Of a DNA stretch of 64,000 nt, positions 31,567 through 43,392 are shown piece by piece. The notes under the pieces were generated by a model. The model was given only the letters and a program-made list of their open reading frames with translations. It was not told the origin of the DNA and searched no databases. Made by a program: the position numbers and the translations under genes. The first letter of the stretch is position 1, and the number at the start of each line of letters is the position of its first letter. This DNA comes from Adiantum capillus-veneris (lineage: Eukaryota; Streptophyta; Polypodiopsida; Polypodiales; Pteridaceae): contig CM043952.1 in NCBI GenBank assembly GCA_014529385.2, forward strand, positions 157,267,057 through 157,331,056, in the 5' to 3' direction.

Positions 31567-32980
31567 CTTAGAATTCTATTGGTAGAGTGGTGTTTCCATC
31601 TTCTCCCTCACAATACTCTCCAACCTCGTTTAATGGTACTGGCCTAGTGTTTAGTTGAGGTCTGTCCAACTCCCTGATCCCTTCCTGTAGCCTCAAGGTG
31701 GGGTCTTTCACTCCAAATTTTTCAGGGCATTTACCTACTGTGGTCCACATGTTTGGTCGTAACCTGAGGAGTTCTGCTAATGTGATTGTGCATGCCACAT
31801 GTGTGGACAGTAACTCAATCAATCCTTGTGAATCCATCACTTTGTTAGAAGAAAGTCTTTGAGATGGGATTGCTCTCACTTCCGACTTGGATTCATACTC
31901 TCCTAGGTAAGAGGGTAAAGTTCTCAGCGAGTCTGGTTGGCTGTGCCCCTAACTAATTGATCCCTGGTCTCCCCCTTGTGAATGTATCTCAAAGTTCATT
32001 TGTGACCTTGCCTCAAATTCTTCAATAGGAGGTAAGGTCACATTCTTTTCTTTTCTCGTGCTATTCATGTGGTTACTCATCCTATTAGCCTCGTTGGCCT
32101 CACGGATTTGCTTCCACAGATCGTCTAGACCGTTACAGTCCTTACCCATTTCTGTCAATATTTTAGGCTGGAACCCGTCACTTGCCTCATCTGTTGTATT
32201 TGGCACTATGATAGGCTCTCCTCCGAACTCATAGGCATTAGTGAGTCTTTCCTATGTTTCTACTTGTTCCTCTAAATTTGGTTGGATAGGGGTTGGAGAC
32301 GGTGCCTCATGCCAATTTGCAGGTTTACCCAGCGGGTCTTCCATCAATGATTGAGCTGTTTTGGTCATCTTTTTGCACATTTCCAACCTTTGTTTTTCTA
32401 TTTCCGCATATGGATAAGTCATCCACCTTTGCTCCTGGGTTTAGTTCTTTTTGAGTCTCGCTTCATAAGCCTTTAGAAGCGTATCCAACTGCTCATTTAT
32501 CTTGTCTGCTAGTACAGATCCTCCTGATCCTGCACTTTTGGGTTTTTCTATTTCCTTGGGTGCTATGGTTGCCGTGGTGTGTGAGCTTAAGCTAGCTAGA
32601 TCCTCTAACCTCTTTAATCTATCCTTTGTATGTTTCAACTCCTCGGATAGAGCTATTTGCTCTCGTCCCTTCCTGGCTTTCATACGCGTATTTCTAGCTT
32701 TCCAAGTGCTTCTCTGATTTTTCGTTTCTGAACTTTGGGCATCGGTTTTTGGCTCTTCAACTATGGGTTCATTCATCATTCTATGAGCTTGGGCTCATGT
32801 TACCGCTTGAATAGGTATGATTGTTTCATTTTCTGACCCTCCACTGGAAGGTACTGTTTCTAGCATGTTCAAGGTGGTTTTTGCTCCTTTGCTCGGGTTT
32901 TTAGGGCAATCGGGAATCAAATGAGTAACTCCACACTCAGTGCAATACGCGTTGGCTCTAATGATTTCATCATGAGGACA
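31567..32980 (-). pseudogene. Giant Gypsy gag 3' part: zinc knuckles and linker (fossil)
   Basis: Near 33010-32900 the minus strand encodes two knuckles, CYKCGGDHWLRDC and CTECGVTHLIPDC. Both have Cx2Cx3Hx4C spacing, one residue shorter than the classic CCHC form. A coiled-coil segment (32779-32441, EELKHTKDRLKRLEDLA) and an acidic linker toward the protease follow. It is broken into several frames. Confidence 0.65.
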
Positions 32981-32985
32981 GTCTC

Positions 32986-34536
32986 TTAGCCAATGGTCTC
33001 CACCACACTTGTAGCAGGGTCCCTTGGGTTGTTGAGGTGCTCCTTGAGCTCCTCTTTGTTGTATGCATGTCTCTGTCCACCCATGCCTCCGTTGGCTATG
33101 AACAACAATGTTCGTTCATCTAAGCTATATCTTCCTTCTCCTGCTGCGTGTGTAGCTATTGGTGGTCCTGTACTTCCTATCATGCTCCATGGTTCTGGTG
33201 TCGGGGGTTCTTCCGGTGGATAATAGACAGATTTTTCCACATATCCATTGGGATCTTCATAATATGCATGCATAGGCACCAAAGCTTTATCCTCTGATTC
33301 GGTTACGGTTGGTGTATATCTTATACCAACTGGTCGTAATCCGGGTAGGGGTGGTTGTTTCCCCAACACCGGTTGTGGTCTTTCTACACCTACAGGTCCT
33401 GGTAGGTTGCCTGCTTGATACCTAGGCATCGGTGGAACTTGAGGAGAAGCTACTTGAGCTTGGGGAGCGTAAGGTCTCTCTCTCACATATCCCTTGTTAT
33501 AATAACATTCCTCTATCCCATGGTTTGTCCATTTTTGTTCAATAGCACACCACTTGGGCTGTTTAGCCTGGGGTTTGGCGTACAAGTTAATCTTTTTTAG
33601 CACTTCATCTACAAGCAGATCTTGGTTTATAGCTACTTCTCCTTTCGGTGCTGTCTTAGAAGACTTGCTTCCACTTTGTTGTGAAGATGAATCGTCGTCA
33701 AGGTCCTTGAACTCCCCCTCTTTATAGACCGCACAATTGTCCACAAGGTAAAGAGCCTCCTTGGTCAACTCATTCAATGTCGTGCTCCTCTTCATATGTA
33801 AGTCTTTCTGGAGATCCGCATTCCTTAATCCTTGGATGAATATAAGCATAAGTCTGGACTGAGTTGGCAGTTCTTCCATAGGACAGAACTTAACATATCT
33901 TTTTAGTCGTAGGGCTACCTTTCGTACAGATTCCCCATCTTTCTGTTTGAATTTATGGATTTGTGAGATGGTATTATGAGCTATCCCCCTTTGTGAGAAT
34001 TCCTCGATAAACTCGTCAAACACTTCTTCCATAGACTCAAAGTCTCTACGCTCTACAGAGTCAAACCACGTGGCAGCGTCATCCTCTAGGGTTAGTCCAA
34101 ACGCTGCAAATTGGGTAGGAAAGTCTAATACCTCTTCGGCTCTAACTACACGCACAAAGGCTGCTACATGATCTCTTGGGTCTCTGCTTCCTGTGTATTT
34201 CTTGTTTACCCATTTTTGCACTTGAGAAGGTATGATTCTCCGATGGTCTACAAACCTCATCATTGGATCTCCACGTCCTAATCGATATACCTCCTCAGGT
34301 CTTCTGTAATAGGCCGGTTCCTCTCCCAGTGGTGCTCCTAAGCCATAATTTCTAACAGTTCTCGCCAGAGATGGTTCATCTCTTCGAACTCGTTCTATGG
34401 GTGGCCCTCCAGGTTCTATTGACCCTTGAGTCTTTGGCTTAATCTCTCCTTGATACCTTGAATAGAGTGGTGGTTCTTGCAAATCCCTTAGCCCTCGTGC
34501 GGCCTGATAACCATCTCGATTTTGGTCTTGTTCCAT
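32986..34536 (-). CDS. Giant Gypsy Gag (516 aa, open)
   Basis: Residues about 105-255 match the plant Gypsy Gag capsid domain: VQKWVNKKYTGSRDPRDHV, FAAFGLTLEDDAATWFDSV, ISQIHKFKQKDGESVRKVAL and the final helices to YLVDN. A Pro-rich region follows (about 370-480). The zinc knuckles lie just downstream. It forms virus-like particles in this family. The start is the Met that opens MEQDQNRDGYQ; coding with a possible N-terminal extension continues upstream. Confidence 0.88.
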   Translation of the reverse strand: MEQDQNRDGYQAARGLRDLQEPPLYSRYQGEIKPKTQGSIEPGGPPIERVRRDEPSLARTVRNYGLGAPLGEEPAYYRRPEEVYRLGRGDPMMRFVDHRRIIPSQVQKWVNKKYTGSRDPRDHVAAFVRVVRAEEVLDFPTQFAAFGLTLEDDAATWFDSVERRDFESMEEVFDEFIEEFSQRGIAHNTISQIHKFKQKDGESVRKVALRLKRYVKFCPMEELPTQSRLMLIFIQGLRNADLQKDLHMKRSTTLNELTKEALYLVDNCAVYKEGEFKDLDDDSSSQQSGSKSSKTAPKGEVAINQDLLVDEVLKKINLYAKPQAKQPKWCAIEQKWTNHGIEECYYNKGYVRERPYAPQAQVASPQVPPMPRYQAGNLPGPVGVERPQPVLGKQPPLPGLRPVGIRYTPTVTESEDKALVPMHAYYEDPNGYVEKSVYYPPEEPPTPEPWSMIGSTGPPIATHAAGEGRYSLDERTLLFIANGGMGGQRHAYNKEELKEHLNNPRDPATSVVETIG

Positions 34537-34539
34537 TGT

Positions 34540-35437
34540 ACCACTCTGTCAAAGCCATGCCTACAATGATGGCTGGTTTGCCGATTGGTTTTGGTTGTTG
34601 AATGCCTGCGCGTCATAATCTTTTGAAAAAGGATTTGTCGACTTGCTTGGGGTGTAGGTGGCTCTTGGCACTTTCTCAGGGGCATATGCTGATGCTCCTG
34701 GATCTGTTGCCCTTTCTACCTCCTCTGGAATAATACGTTGGTATCCTCACCCGTATCTATCAACAAAAACTATACCCTTCCCCATAGAAGTTTCATAAGA
34801 GAATAAGTAAAGAACCTTGTCTTTGCTTAATTTGTTTACGTATGGTTCTTTGCTGCAAAAGTAAGCAACTATCCCCTCACTCTCATGCTTGTAGATTCCC
34901 ACGTTCTCGTTATAAGTTGGAACCCTGGTTGTTTTCTTATCATACATAAGAATAGCTCCGGGCCGATCAATGTTTGGTGGCGGTTCTTCAGCTTCTGAAA
35001 CCATTTTCCATTTCGCCGCGTTATCTCCATATCTGTTGTAATCTTCAGGGTTACTAACTATCAGATAGTGGTTCCCCCTTTCATCTCAGAATCTATCTCC
35101 ATCATCATAGACTTGGATTATCTCCAATCTCTGAGCCGACCTCTCTTCGATACAAATGCACTTGCGTCCTCGTCGATAGTCAGAATAGACTAGGGCTCCC
35201 CTCGAGTTTGTTCCCTCTAAGAAGATCACAGTGAGTTTGGAATCATTCAAAGGATTTAGGGAGGTGCTCCCTCCTCGCATTGTTCCGTCCTGGCTGTTGA
35301 CTACCCATCATGAAGAAAGATTTGTCTGACGAAGTGTCAGTATCACTACCTTCCTCAATAATCGGTGCTAGCGGATCTAGCCTTACCTGAGTTACACTCT
35401 CTTCCTTGGTCACCTGCCACCTTCTGGTCTCTAACAA
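34540..35437 (-). pseudogene. Pre-gag coding region of the giant Gypsy element (fossil, unrecognised)
   Basis: Three minus-strand blocks at 35437-35243, 35280-35086 and 35004-34747 encode a beta-rich protein with LVYSDYRRGRKCICIEE and ILMYDKKTTRVPTYNENV, which look like two related halves. It precedes gag, as does the extra 5' frame of Ogre-type elements, but its identity is not established. Confidence 0.5.
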
Positions 35438-37274
35438 TGTATCTTCCTGATCTTAAATTCATCAAACTTATCAATGCAATTTATCACAAATCCAACCACT
35501 CACCTGGCAAAGGATCAGTCTCCGCACAACTTCTTGCTTTGTTGCTGAATATACCTGTACACAAGCGTTTAATTTCTGCAATCGAATCAAAGCATTAATC
35601 TGCTAGAGGTTATCTTAGTAATGATTGGTATAACTGGAGATTTAATCTCAACCACTACTGTATTTTATACAATGCTGATGTTCTGGATTAGGTCTGCTAT
35701 TCTGGAACTGTGCTTCCCTCAGATGTTGGTCAATTTACGCGAAAAAGTCTGAATTCAGTCTTTGCTCCGTCAAATGGACAAACGAGGTCCAAATTCACTT
35801 CTGAAAGAAGTTCTGGAACCCTTAAGCCAAATGGAATCTCATTGTCTAAGCCCAGTCAAATTTTCTCTTCAATAGGTCCCAATAGACATCCTACGCGCTC
35901 CTGCTTTGTTTTGCCTGGATTTTTGCACTATGGTTTTCCCTTGATGTGCTGAGCCCACAGCTGTTTTTAGTTTTTGATTTGGACACCTATTAGCTGGTCA
36001 ATGAATTAGAAATCTGTTCTGACAGCCTGTTGCTGATCTTGATCAGTCTAATCAACTCCAATTTGGACCAAAATTGACCTGGAGGCTTGCCTTAGGCTAT
36101 ACAACACCTTGCTATGCCCACTGTCAATGTCTGGCTTCAATTTCTTGCTTTAGACATCCTACGTGTAGGATGTATTTTTCATCAGAATGGCTTCAAATTC
36201 AAAACACAGGCTCCCCTTGGGTTGCTAATCACTTTGGTATACTCAAAATTTGGTTTTGAGTCCAAAATCACACAGAAGACATCCTACGCGTAGGATGTCT
36301 TTTTGGCCTGTTTGACCCCAGACTTGACCCACAGCTTCCCCTTGATGTTAGTAACCCAGTGGTATGCTTAGATTTTGGTTTGGATTTCAAAAGTCCCCAA
36401 TTTTAGTTGTTCTTGCCTTTTTCAGTCAAAAGTGCTAAAGTCTGCTTTGAACCCAATTTTCTCACCCAAATGAGATGAAACCCCTTTCAATCACTCAATA
36501 CATCATGCAAGACATGCTCATGCAGCCATCTTATGGTTTTGGTCTCAAAATAAGGTTTTGGCACAATTTGGGTAGGATGTCTGGCAATTTCAGTCTATCT
36601 GGCCTTATCTTGTCAAGATATGGTCAAATTTCCACTTTCCAGTTGAAATTAGGATAAACCCCACTTTCTGAACACACTGGTCAACTCAAAATCCCAAAAT
36701 TCCCACCAGATTAGCCTGTAGACATCCTACGCGTAGGATGTCTCATGGCTTGAAATTAATTTTTGTTATGATAGAAATGCTCTTGATGCTCTGTAGCTCT
36801 ATCAGAAACACTCATAGTAACTTTTGGACTTCACTTAGGCTTTCAAACACACTTTTATGTCTTTTTGCGTCTTTTACAAACTTGTGATGACTTTACCAAG
36901 CAAGTATACATACATAAAATGCTCTAGATCCTGAATCATGATGTCCTACTTATTCTACTCCTACTCATCATGTAAAATGGTGATAATGGTGTTTTGGTTG
37001 CTTTCTGGCCTCTCCAGACTCTCAAGCTTTCCTCTCACCGCTTCTACCACTCCAATTCCTACTTAAGAACTCGACTACTACCTAAAACTATCATAGTCTA
37101 CCTAAATCTACCTAAGTCGAAAGATCTAGGCCAGACACACGCTTCCTAGACTCCCTCTAAGACCTAGAGAGTCCTCCACCCTCTGATCCTATCTAAATGT
37201 TAAACAAGACTTTTTGGCAAGCCAAAAATCCCTATCCTCAAGGATTATTCTCGGTCACCTACCTAAGGTTTTTG
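35438..37274 (-). other. Giant Gypsy 5' leader with palindromes
   Basis: About 1.8 kb of non-coding leader. Perfect palindromes lie at 36277-36300 and 36720-36743, a one-mismatch copy at 36152-36175, a truncated half at 35884-35897, and half-site TAGGATGTCT near 36571. These are the same motif as in the spacer at 23.2-24.0 kb. Confidence 0.75.
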
Positions 37275-37292
37275 TCCCCGGCAATGGCGCCA
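37275..37292 (-). promoter_or_regulatory. Primer binding site, tRNA-Asp type
   Basis: On the minus strand TGGCGCCATTGCCGGGGA, one base after the 5' LTR. It complements the 3' end of plant tRNA-Asp except at one position, a primer used by many plant Gypsy elements. Confidence 0.85.
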
Positions 37293-37293
37293 A

Positions 37294-38228
37294 TGTTGGA
37301 TGGATACGCCGTGACGGACGTCAGCACAGTGAGAACTCACCTAACATATAATGTCAGCTAAGGACGAAGCTAGACCCGCAGGCGCATGGAAGCAAGCATA
37401 AGGTGTCAACCTACACTCGACCGACTCCTAATTAATTCCTACAGAGGTCATAAGAGTGCATAAGTCACAGCCTTCAAGAGTGCATAAGAGGAAACTTCCT
37501 ACAACGCTTTCTAGAGCCGAACACCCATCAAACAATCTCGAAACACCATAGAACTTGAAGGAGACCCTACTAACACCAATAGGTCGCTCTCCCTAAGGTC
37601 TATGAACCAAAATCCCAACCCAAAACACCCGGTGCAAAATCACGTAGGATGTCTGGCCGAACTCTGTAGGTCTTCGTTTCCAAAATCTAAAGTGCCTAAT
37701 GTGTAGCTCTACTCAATGTGAACGCGTGGATATGCTGAAATGCAAAATTGGATGACATATGCTCACCCAATCACCAGATGAAGCTCGTAGAAGGAGCTTA
37801 CAAAACCGGACCGTACGCGCGCAACGTAGGTATCGGTGCGTAGCTCTCCTCGGGGGTAACACGTTGCACTTCTTCGCACTCGATTCCGACCCACCAGTGC
37901 ACACGTAGCGTCAAGATGAAGCTCACACACTCTCTCTCTTACACAGTACGCTCACTCAGAGACTTCAAAACTTCTTTTTTAAAATGACAAAAGGTCCTCC
38001 ATTAAGGTCAAAAAGTGGTATATATACCTTACAATTCTCAAACCCTAAAGTTCCAAAATCAACTAACTACTCCATCTATCTAGCAAAACTGGGATACAAT
38101 CTGGAAACTTCTGTAAGTCCCAATATTTACAAGGTGAAAAATCAGGTTTCCTCAATAAATGAATAATTACAAAAAAATGATAATCCTCCGAGTAGTTAGT
38201 CTCCGTGGGGTGTGTCCAGCTTCTGACA
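37294..38228 (-). repeat. Giant Gypsy 5' LTR
   Basis: 935 bp, partner of 12014-12946. TATATATA at 38019-38026 lies about 200 bases from the 5' end on the element's strand. It holds half-site TAGGATGTCT near 37647-37656. Confidence 0.92.
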
Positions 38229-38233
38229 TTGTC
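38229..38233. repeat. Target-site duplication TTGTC, right
   Basis: Identical to 12009-12013. The outer element's gag coding resumes here in plus orientation. Confidence 0.92.
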
Positions 38234-39717
38234 TTCTTCAAGGATGGGAAGATTCACTTAAGGGAGACAGGTTTACCCTTAAGGACTAACTTTGGGAAAG
38301 GAGGAATGCAGAGTCTGGTAGAGGATATGGCCACTACCCATTCCATCTCTGCATCCGAGGCATCTACTTATACAGTCAATATTGAAGCATTGAGGAGTTT
38401 TGAAGAAAATGGTAAGCTGTGGCCAAGTGCTATGGAGCTAGCAAGGAAAGGGAAGCTTACAAGAGAAGTCCTACATGAAGCAGGTGACTGTATCCGTCTA
38501 GAAATAAGATGGAATGACCCTGTGGACTCCGTGTCATTGCATGCCTATATTGCAAAATGTCAAAACAAGGAAGTGTTTGTGGAAGAAAAGCGTAGGCGAG
38601 AGAGTGGTGACGAAGGACCATAAAAAAGAATTACTAGAAGAAGAAACACAATACCTCCTCGAGCGTCTCCGACACAAGAAGCACCCCCACCTGAAGCGAC
38701 TATGGAAGAAAGTACAACTGGGAGGAAAACGGAGTCATCAAAAGGTAAGCCTAAAACTCCAACTTATAAGCTATAGTCTGATACTGAGGATGCTACAGAC
38801 TTAAAGAAAGTTCTATAAGAAAGAATTTTGAATAGAAAAATAGAGTTTACCTTGGGGGAGGTCCTTGGCATAGCCAAGTGCAAGTTTCACGAGGAGATCA
38901 TTGATATCATCAAGAGGAAGAGGCAAACTCTTGTTGACACCATTCGCCCGCAATCTGAAGGAGAAAGCTTAAAGACATAGGTAATACAGGGTGCTACCAT
39001 TCTTCTGGAAGAACAAAGCAAGTACAATTTTCAAATGGAGATGAGGAGTACGAAGCCATTCCAAGAAGTCACTTTTCCAGGAATCATTGGTCAAGAGCTA
39101 CGACAGAGACAATGGTCAAGGTGGGTGATCTTGAAGAGCCATTTGTTGCCTTGATTGACCATGGCTCAGAAATAAACATAATGTCAAAGAGCTTATTCAA
39201 CAAGTGAAAATTACCAATGGACACAAATCATGGTTGGATGGTTAAGGTAGAAAATAATTCATCAGGTGAGTTATATGCAGCTTGTCCAAGTGTGAAAGTG
39301 ACTATTGGAGATGAAAAGGAAGAGCAAAATTTCTTTGTACAAGACACATCTTCTTATAATCTCATCCTTGGACAACCCTACATTGTAGGGGTTAGAATGG
39401 AAACAAAGGTAATGGATGCTCAGGGGGTTCACTATGTGTAAAACTACCATATCACGTGCGTTCAAAACATGTTTGTAAAACCCCTTATCTGTGAATTTTG
39501 TTAGGAATATCATGTACCCTTTTCTTTTAAAATCTATAAATTTTTTTCAAATTTGAAAAAATAATGCCCTTCTATATATATATTTCTGTAAGTTTCAAGA
39601 ACTTTAAATACCCTTCTGTTGAACTCACGTAATAGGTTACATTTTGATTAGGTGACCTCCTCGGGAATGGATGATGGTTCTGCTTATGCTAGGATAAGAA
39701 GTAAAGATGGAAAACGT
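38234..39717 (+). pseudogene. Outer Gypsy gag end and protease (fossil)
   Basis: The first 390 bases continue gag after the zinc knuckle (GKIHLRETGLPLRTNFGKGG). Near 39150-39440 the strand encodes an aspartic protease with ALIDHGSEINIMS as its active-site loop and NLILGQPYIVG as its closing motif. Just before 39717 it encodes SAYARIRSKDG, a segment normally found between protease and RT; the concatemer interrupts the element there. Several breaks. Confidence 0.8.
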
Positions 39718-41313
39718 TGGAGAGGGGGAATGGGGAGCACGCCTAGCGCGCCAACACGGTTTGCCAACTATAGCCCAGGGCACACACTGCACCCCAATCC
39801 ACTTTGCGAGCACCTTCGACTCGCTCCATTCACCGAACTCTGCGCGCACACGCGCTCACATAGACACACCTGAACTCACACAACCCGTACCCATCTGCAA
39901 TAGCCTTTGCATGCTCCCACTCATTCAAAACACCACACGCACTCTCTCTCTCTCTGCAACACTCCGTCGGGGCGGCACACACTTGCCGACACGCCCGCAC
40001 GCACACATACGAGAGCAGAAGAGAAGGGAGGAAAGGGGGGCAAGACGACGCAAAAAAAAATCCACTGCAATGGGGGCTTTCTCTTTCATAGACACACCAA
40101 AAAAACTGTACAATCCTCATCGCTGCAACCGGCGTGGACCAAAGCACGCGAAACGGCAAGCCCCGCTCAAGCCCGGCTTCAAGAACTCCATGGCCTATGC
40201 TCCTCGTGAGCTTCCTGTGGCTCCAAACGAGCGAGCACCACAAAAAAACCTCCTTTATGAAGCTCTCTTCCTCTTTTTCTTAAAGCCAAAAAAAAACCTC
40301 ACTCTCAAGGAGGCAACGACGGCCTCCTCCTCTTTTTTTACTTTCCAAAAAAAACCCTTCACCTTTTCTTCTTTTCTGCCAATTCACTTTAGCCAGCGCC
40401 CTTTGTAAAGCTCCTTCCAAGTTTCTTATACTTTGGCATTTTAACTCTTTAACCGTTTTGAGCCACCATTTCCCTTTACACTTTCATAAAAATAAGAACT
40501 TGGTAATAACATTCCCATGCAGTCGGTGCTCCCCTTTGCCGAAACTTCCAAATATCCACCGCATCGATGCACTCTAACCCTGTCTTGCTGATTCGAAACC
40601 ATGAGCAATTTTCCACCCACCAACCTTCTCGAGCCCGTCCATCGAACCGCTCAAAAGCCAAAAACATATTTGTGACCGCCTCCCATTGACCTTGGCGTAT
40701 CTAGCCGCCCATGATTCCGATTGCCAAGCCGTCAATTTCGACTCACTCCACACGGTGCATGCTATCTTGATTAACTTGGTCGACGCAAGAAAAACACCTA
40801 GCGGCACGCCTTTTAATGCGGACAACTTGGTACACACCCGACCCCCGGAAAACTTTCAACTGGCCATAACTTTCCATCTAGGAGCCCGCTTCTCAATCCG
40901 AGAAGACCGGCATGCTCCACAAATCGAGCACTTCAAGCATATCAACTCGCATCATCTCTTGCCAACCACTTGCACCCGCCCAATCCGGCGAGGATCTGCA
41001 ACGCATCCCACTTCAAGGTGCCATATCTTTCACATCCGGGCTCCGTTTGACGAGCCGTCTAGACCTGCTCAGAAAGCGTATCAAGCACCACATTTTGGTA
41101 CACGAAACTACCACTTCGGGTATATAGGGCCATCTCCCTGTTTGGCCATCTGCAGCATATTGTCAACCTAAAAAGCCGCATCAAGCATACATCTCCACTT
41201 CCACCTAGCTGCTATGCCTTTAGACACCTGCCCCAGCACCACTACGTGCACCTGTATGCATCCATAGCCTTGCACGAGCCCATATCTGGCATCGACATGT
41301 TTTGGGTGCACCA
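39718..41313 (-). repeat. Concatemer LTR 1
   Basis: On the element's strand it starts TGGTGCACCC and ends CCCTCTCCA. It carries a TATA-like TATATA near 41121 and a (CT)n run near 39943. Confidence 0.85.
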
Positions 41314-43392
41314 TCATTGCCCACCCCCTTGTTGAGCATTTATGCTCAACCAAAAGCATACTCATTGCACACCAAAACGGCATAACCACACCAACACTGA
41401 GCAAACCTCAAACCACACCACAACCTGTATGTACAATATATACATAGCTCCTAAGCTGCTACCCTTCCTTTAGGCGGGTTGCCCAACCCCCTCCTTTATC
41501 CACTATCATCCACCCGAGTCAAACACCTGGCACTGGTCTTGTCCATCCACAACTAGCAATTCCGTGTAGTGTTGCACCCCAACACAAACACAATAGTGCA
41601 TCCAAAGTGCGCACAACATAGCTTCACTGCTCCACGGAGCCACTGGCATCCAAGCACTCAAAAGAGCATTATCGTGCTCACCACTTTGCCCAACGGCCAC
41701 ACCAACAGACATACCAACATCGATGGACAAACCTTACCTTCCCACCCAACCATGTAAAGTGGAGGACTCCTCCACAGACTCATGTAACTGGCTGCATGCC
41801 CACTGCATTGCTGTTCTCACAAGCATGGCCTTCAACATCCAAGTGCACACCTCCATTGATGGCTTCACCGCATCAACAGCCTGCTCTTCCTCATCCATGG
41901 CCAAATGCACCTGCTCATCACCCAAAGGCCTCTCTACCGGCACCATCTCATTGCACTCCAAACCTGTGGTGGCCTCAACCATTGGCTCCTCAGGCTTAAC
42001 CATGCAAACAGAGCCACATGGCTCAACCAATGCCTCCTGCAGACCATCCTGTGTAACCTGCTCACTTTCCACAACCATGGCAGCTTCCTCTCTGTCCAAG
42101 CTCCTTACGTGTCTCATGACCAAAGCCCATTGTACGGCCACTTTAACCAACATCACCATTAGCATGGTGCCACACAAGACCTTTATCTGCATACCATTAT
42201 CCTCAAGCTTGGGCACTTCCTCCTGCTCCTCAGCCACAGTGGCAACCATCACCTCTTCATGCACATAGCAAGGCAGCTTTATCTGCACCATCTCAAGCTC
42301 ACTGGAGTCTGTCTCCTCGCCATAGGACGTGGACTCGTCCTCTTCACCTGCCTCCCATAAGCTCGAGCTCGAACTCTCATCACCATTGTCATAGGCCGAC
42401 TCGGTAGCTCCATCTTCACTCTTAAGCTCCACAAAGGCTTGACCACCGCCAACATGGCCCTGCACACTCTCATCATCAAGCTCCAAACTCTTGGCATCTC
42501 GGCCACAATCTGCCACTTTCTCAAGCAAACCCTCCACAAGAACAGGCTCTACCATCTCCTCAAGCTGTACTTGGCACTTGGTATCTGCCATCTTTTCCAC
42601 ACACAGGCTCTCCTCAACACATGGCTTGCCCTCGTTGGCAAGCGCATCCACCATTGGCACTAGCATCCTGCAAACAGGCACTTCCACACAAGCAAAACTA
42701 GCCATCGGCCTTACGTCCACAGGCTGCACACTTCATACCGTTGGCACCATCCTTGACCTATCCAAAGAACATCCTGCTGCTGCCACAATCGGCGCACACT
42801 CTACCGGCTTAAGCAAGCCAAGCTCCACTTTCCTTTTCACTTTGCGGCTCTTAACCCTGGCCACTTGAACTGCTTCGGAATAGCACTTAAGCTCTTCGTC
42901 ATCCACTTTTTCTTGAACCACCGGATGCAAACAAGACAAAAACTTTTCCAGCTTGAAGCAATCGCCATTGATCACATTGGTGACAGCCACCAACTGTTTC
43001 CAGCAAGCTTCAAACTCCGCTACAAAAACCTCAAAATTGGCGCCTACATCTTGCCGCAGGCCTTCGATCCTGGCATCCACTTCATCCACCGACACGACCT
43101 TACGAAACCACAGCAGAAACTGCTCTTAAATCCCTTGCCAAACTTGTTTGTCTGCTGCCTGCAGACCATCAAACCAAAGCTTTGCTTTTCCTCGTAGCAC
43201 CAAGGGCATCGTACGCACCTTGTCTTCATCACCTGTCATCTGCAATGACAACAGGAATAATTCATAATCTCCCAGTCAGTCATCCGCATCCTCGCTTCCG
43301 TTGAAGATCGGGCCACTGCTTTGCCACATCTTTACTTCAAATCACATCACCGGGAAGCTATCAGCGCGCTCCTCAGTGGGGGCACCAGAAGA
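41314..43392 (-). pseudogene. Concatemer internal region 1 (Gag-like, fossil)
   Basis: Same content as internal region 2, with the Gag-like domain at about 43300-42740 and the acidic tail at 42729-41734. It is broken, with a few breaks. A polypurine-like AAGGGGGTGGG lies next to LTR 1 on the minus strand. Confidence 0.8.

Larger units (their letters stand above)
12014..38228 (-). mobile_element. Giant 26.2-kb Ty3/Gypsy retrotransposon, minus strand (fossil)
   Basis: LTRs of 933 bp (12014-12946) and 935 bp (37294-38228) with TG...CA ends are flanked by the 5-bp duplication TTGTC. Reading the minus strand: 5' LTR, primer site, a leader with palindromes, a pre-gag frame, gag, protease, RT, RNase H and integrase, a second aspartic-protease frame, a spacer with the same palindromes, a long accessory frame, polypurine tract, 3' LTR. 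The integrase has no visible chromodomain. The tRNA-Asp-type primer site and extra 3' coding point to the Tat/Athila-type plant Gypsy group, tentatively. Removing the inserted cassette leaves about 19.6 kb, still very long. Several domains remain open but it is broken overall, probably with around ten breaks. The LTRs look about 95% alike by eye. Confidence 0.93.

Noticed and set aside
39707-40408. Plus-strand open frames in the concatemer LTRs (and copies near 43301, 47166, 50857)
   Set aside because: They recur only because the LTR is repeated, are rich in low-complexity tracts, lie antisense to the element, and match no known protein.
41723-42268. Ser/Thr/Cys-rich plus-strand frame opposite the acidic Gag tail (also near 45585 and 49279)
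   Set aside because: It is the antisense shadow of the Glu/Val-rich tail of the Gag-like protein; the composition follows from the complementary codons.
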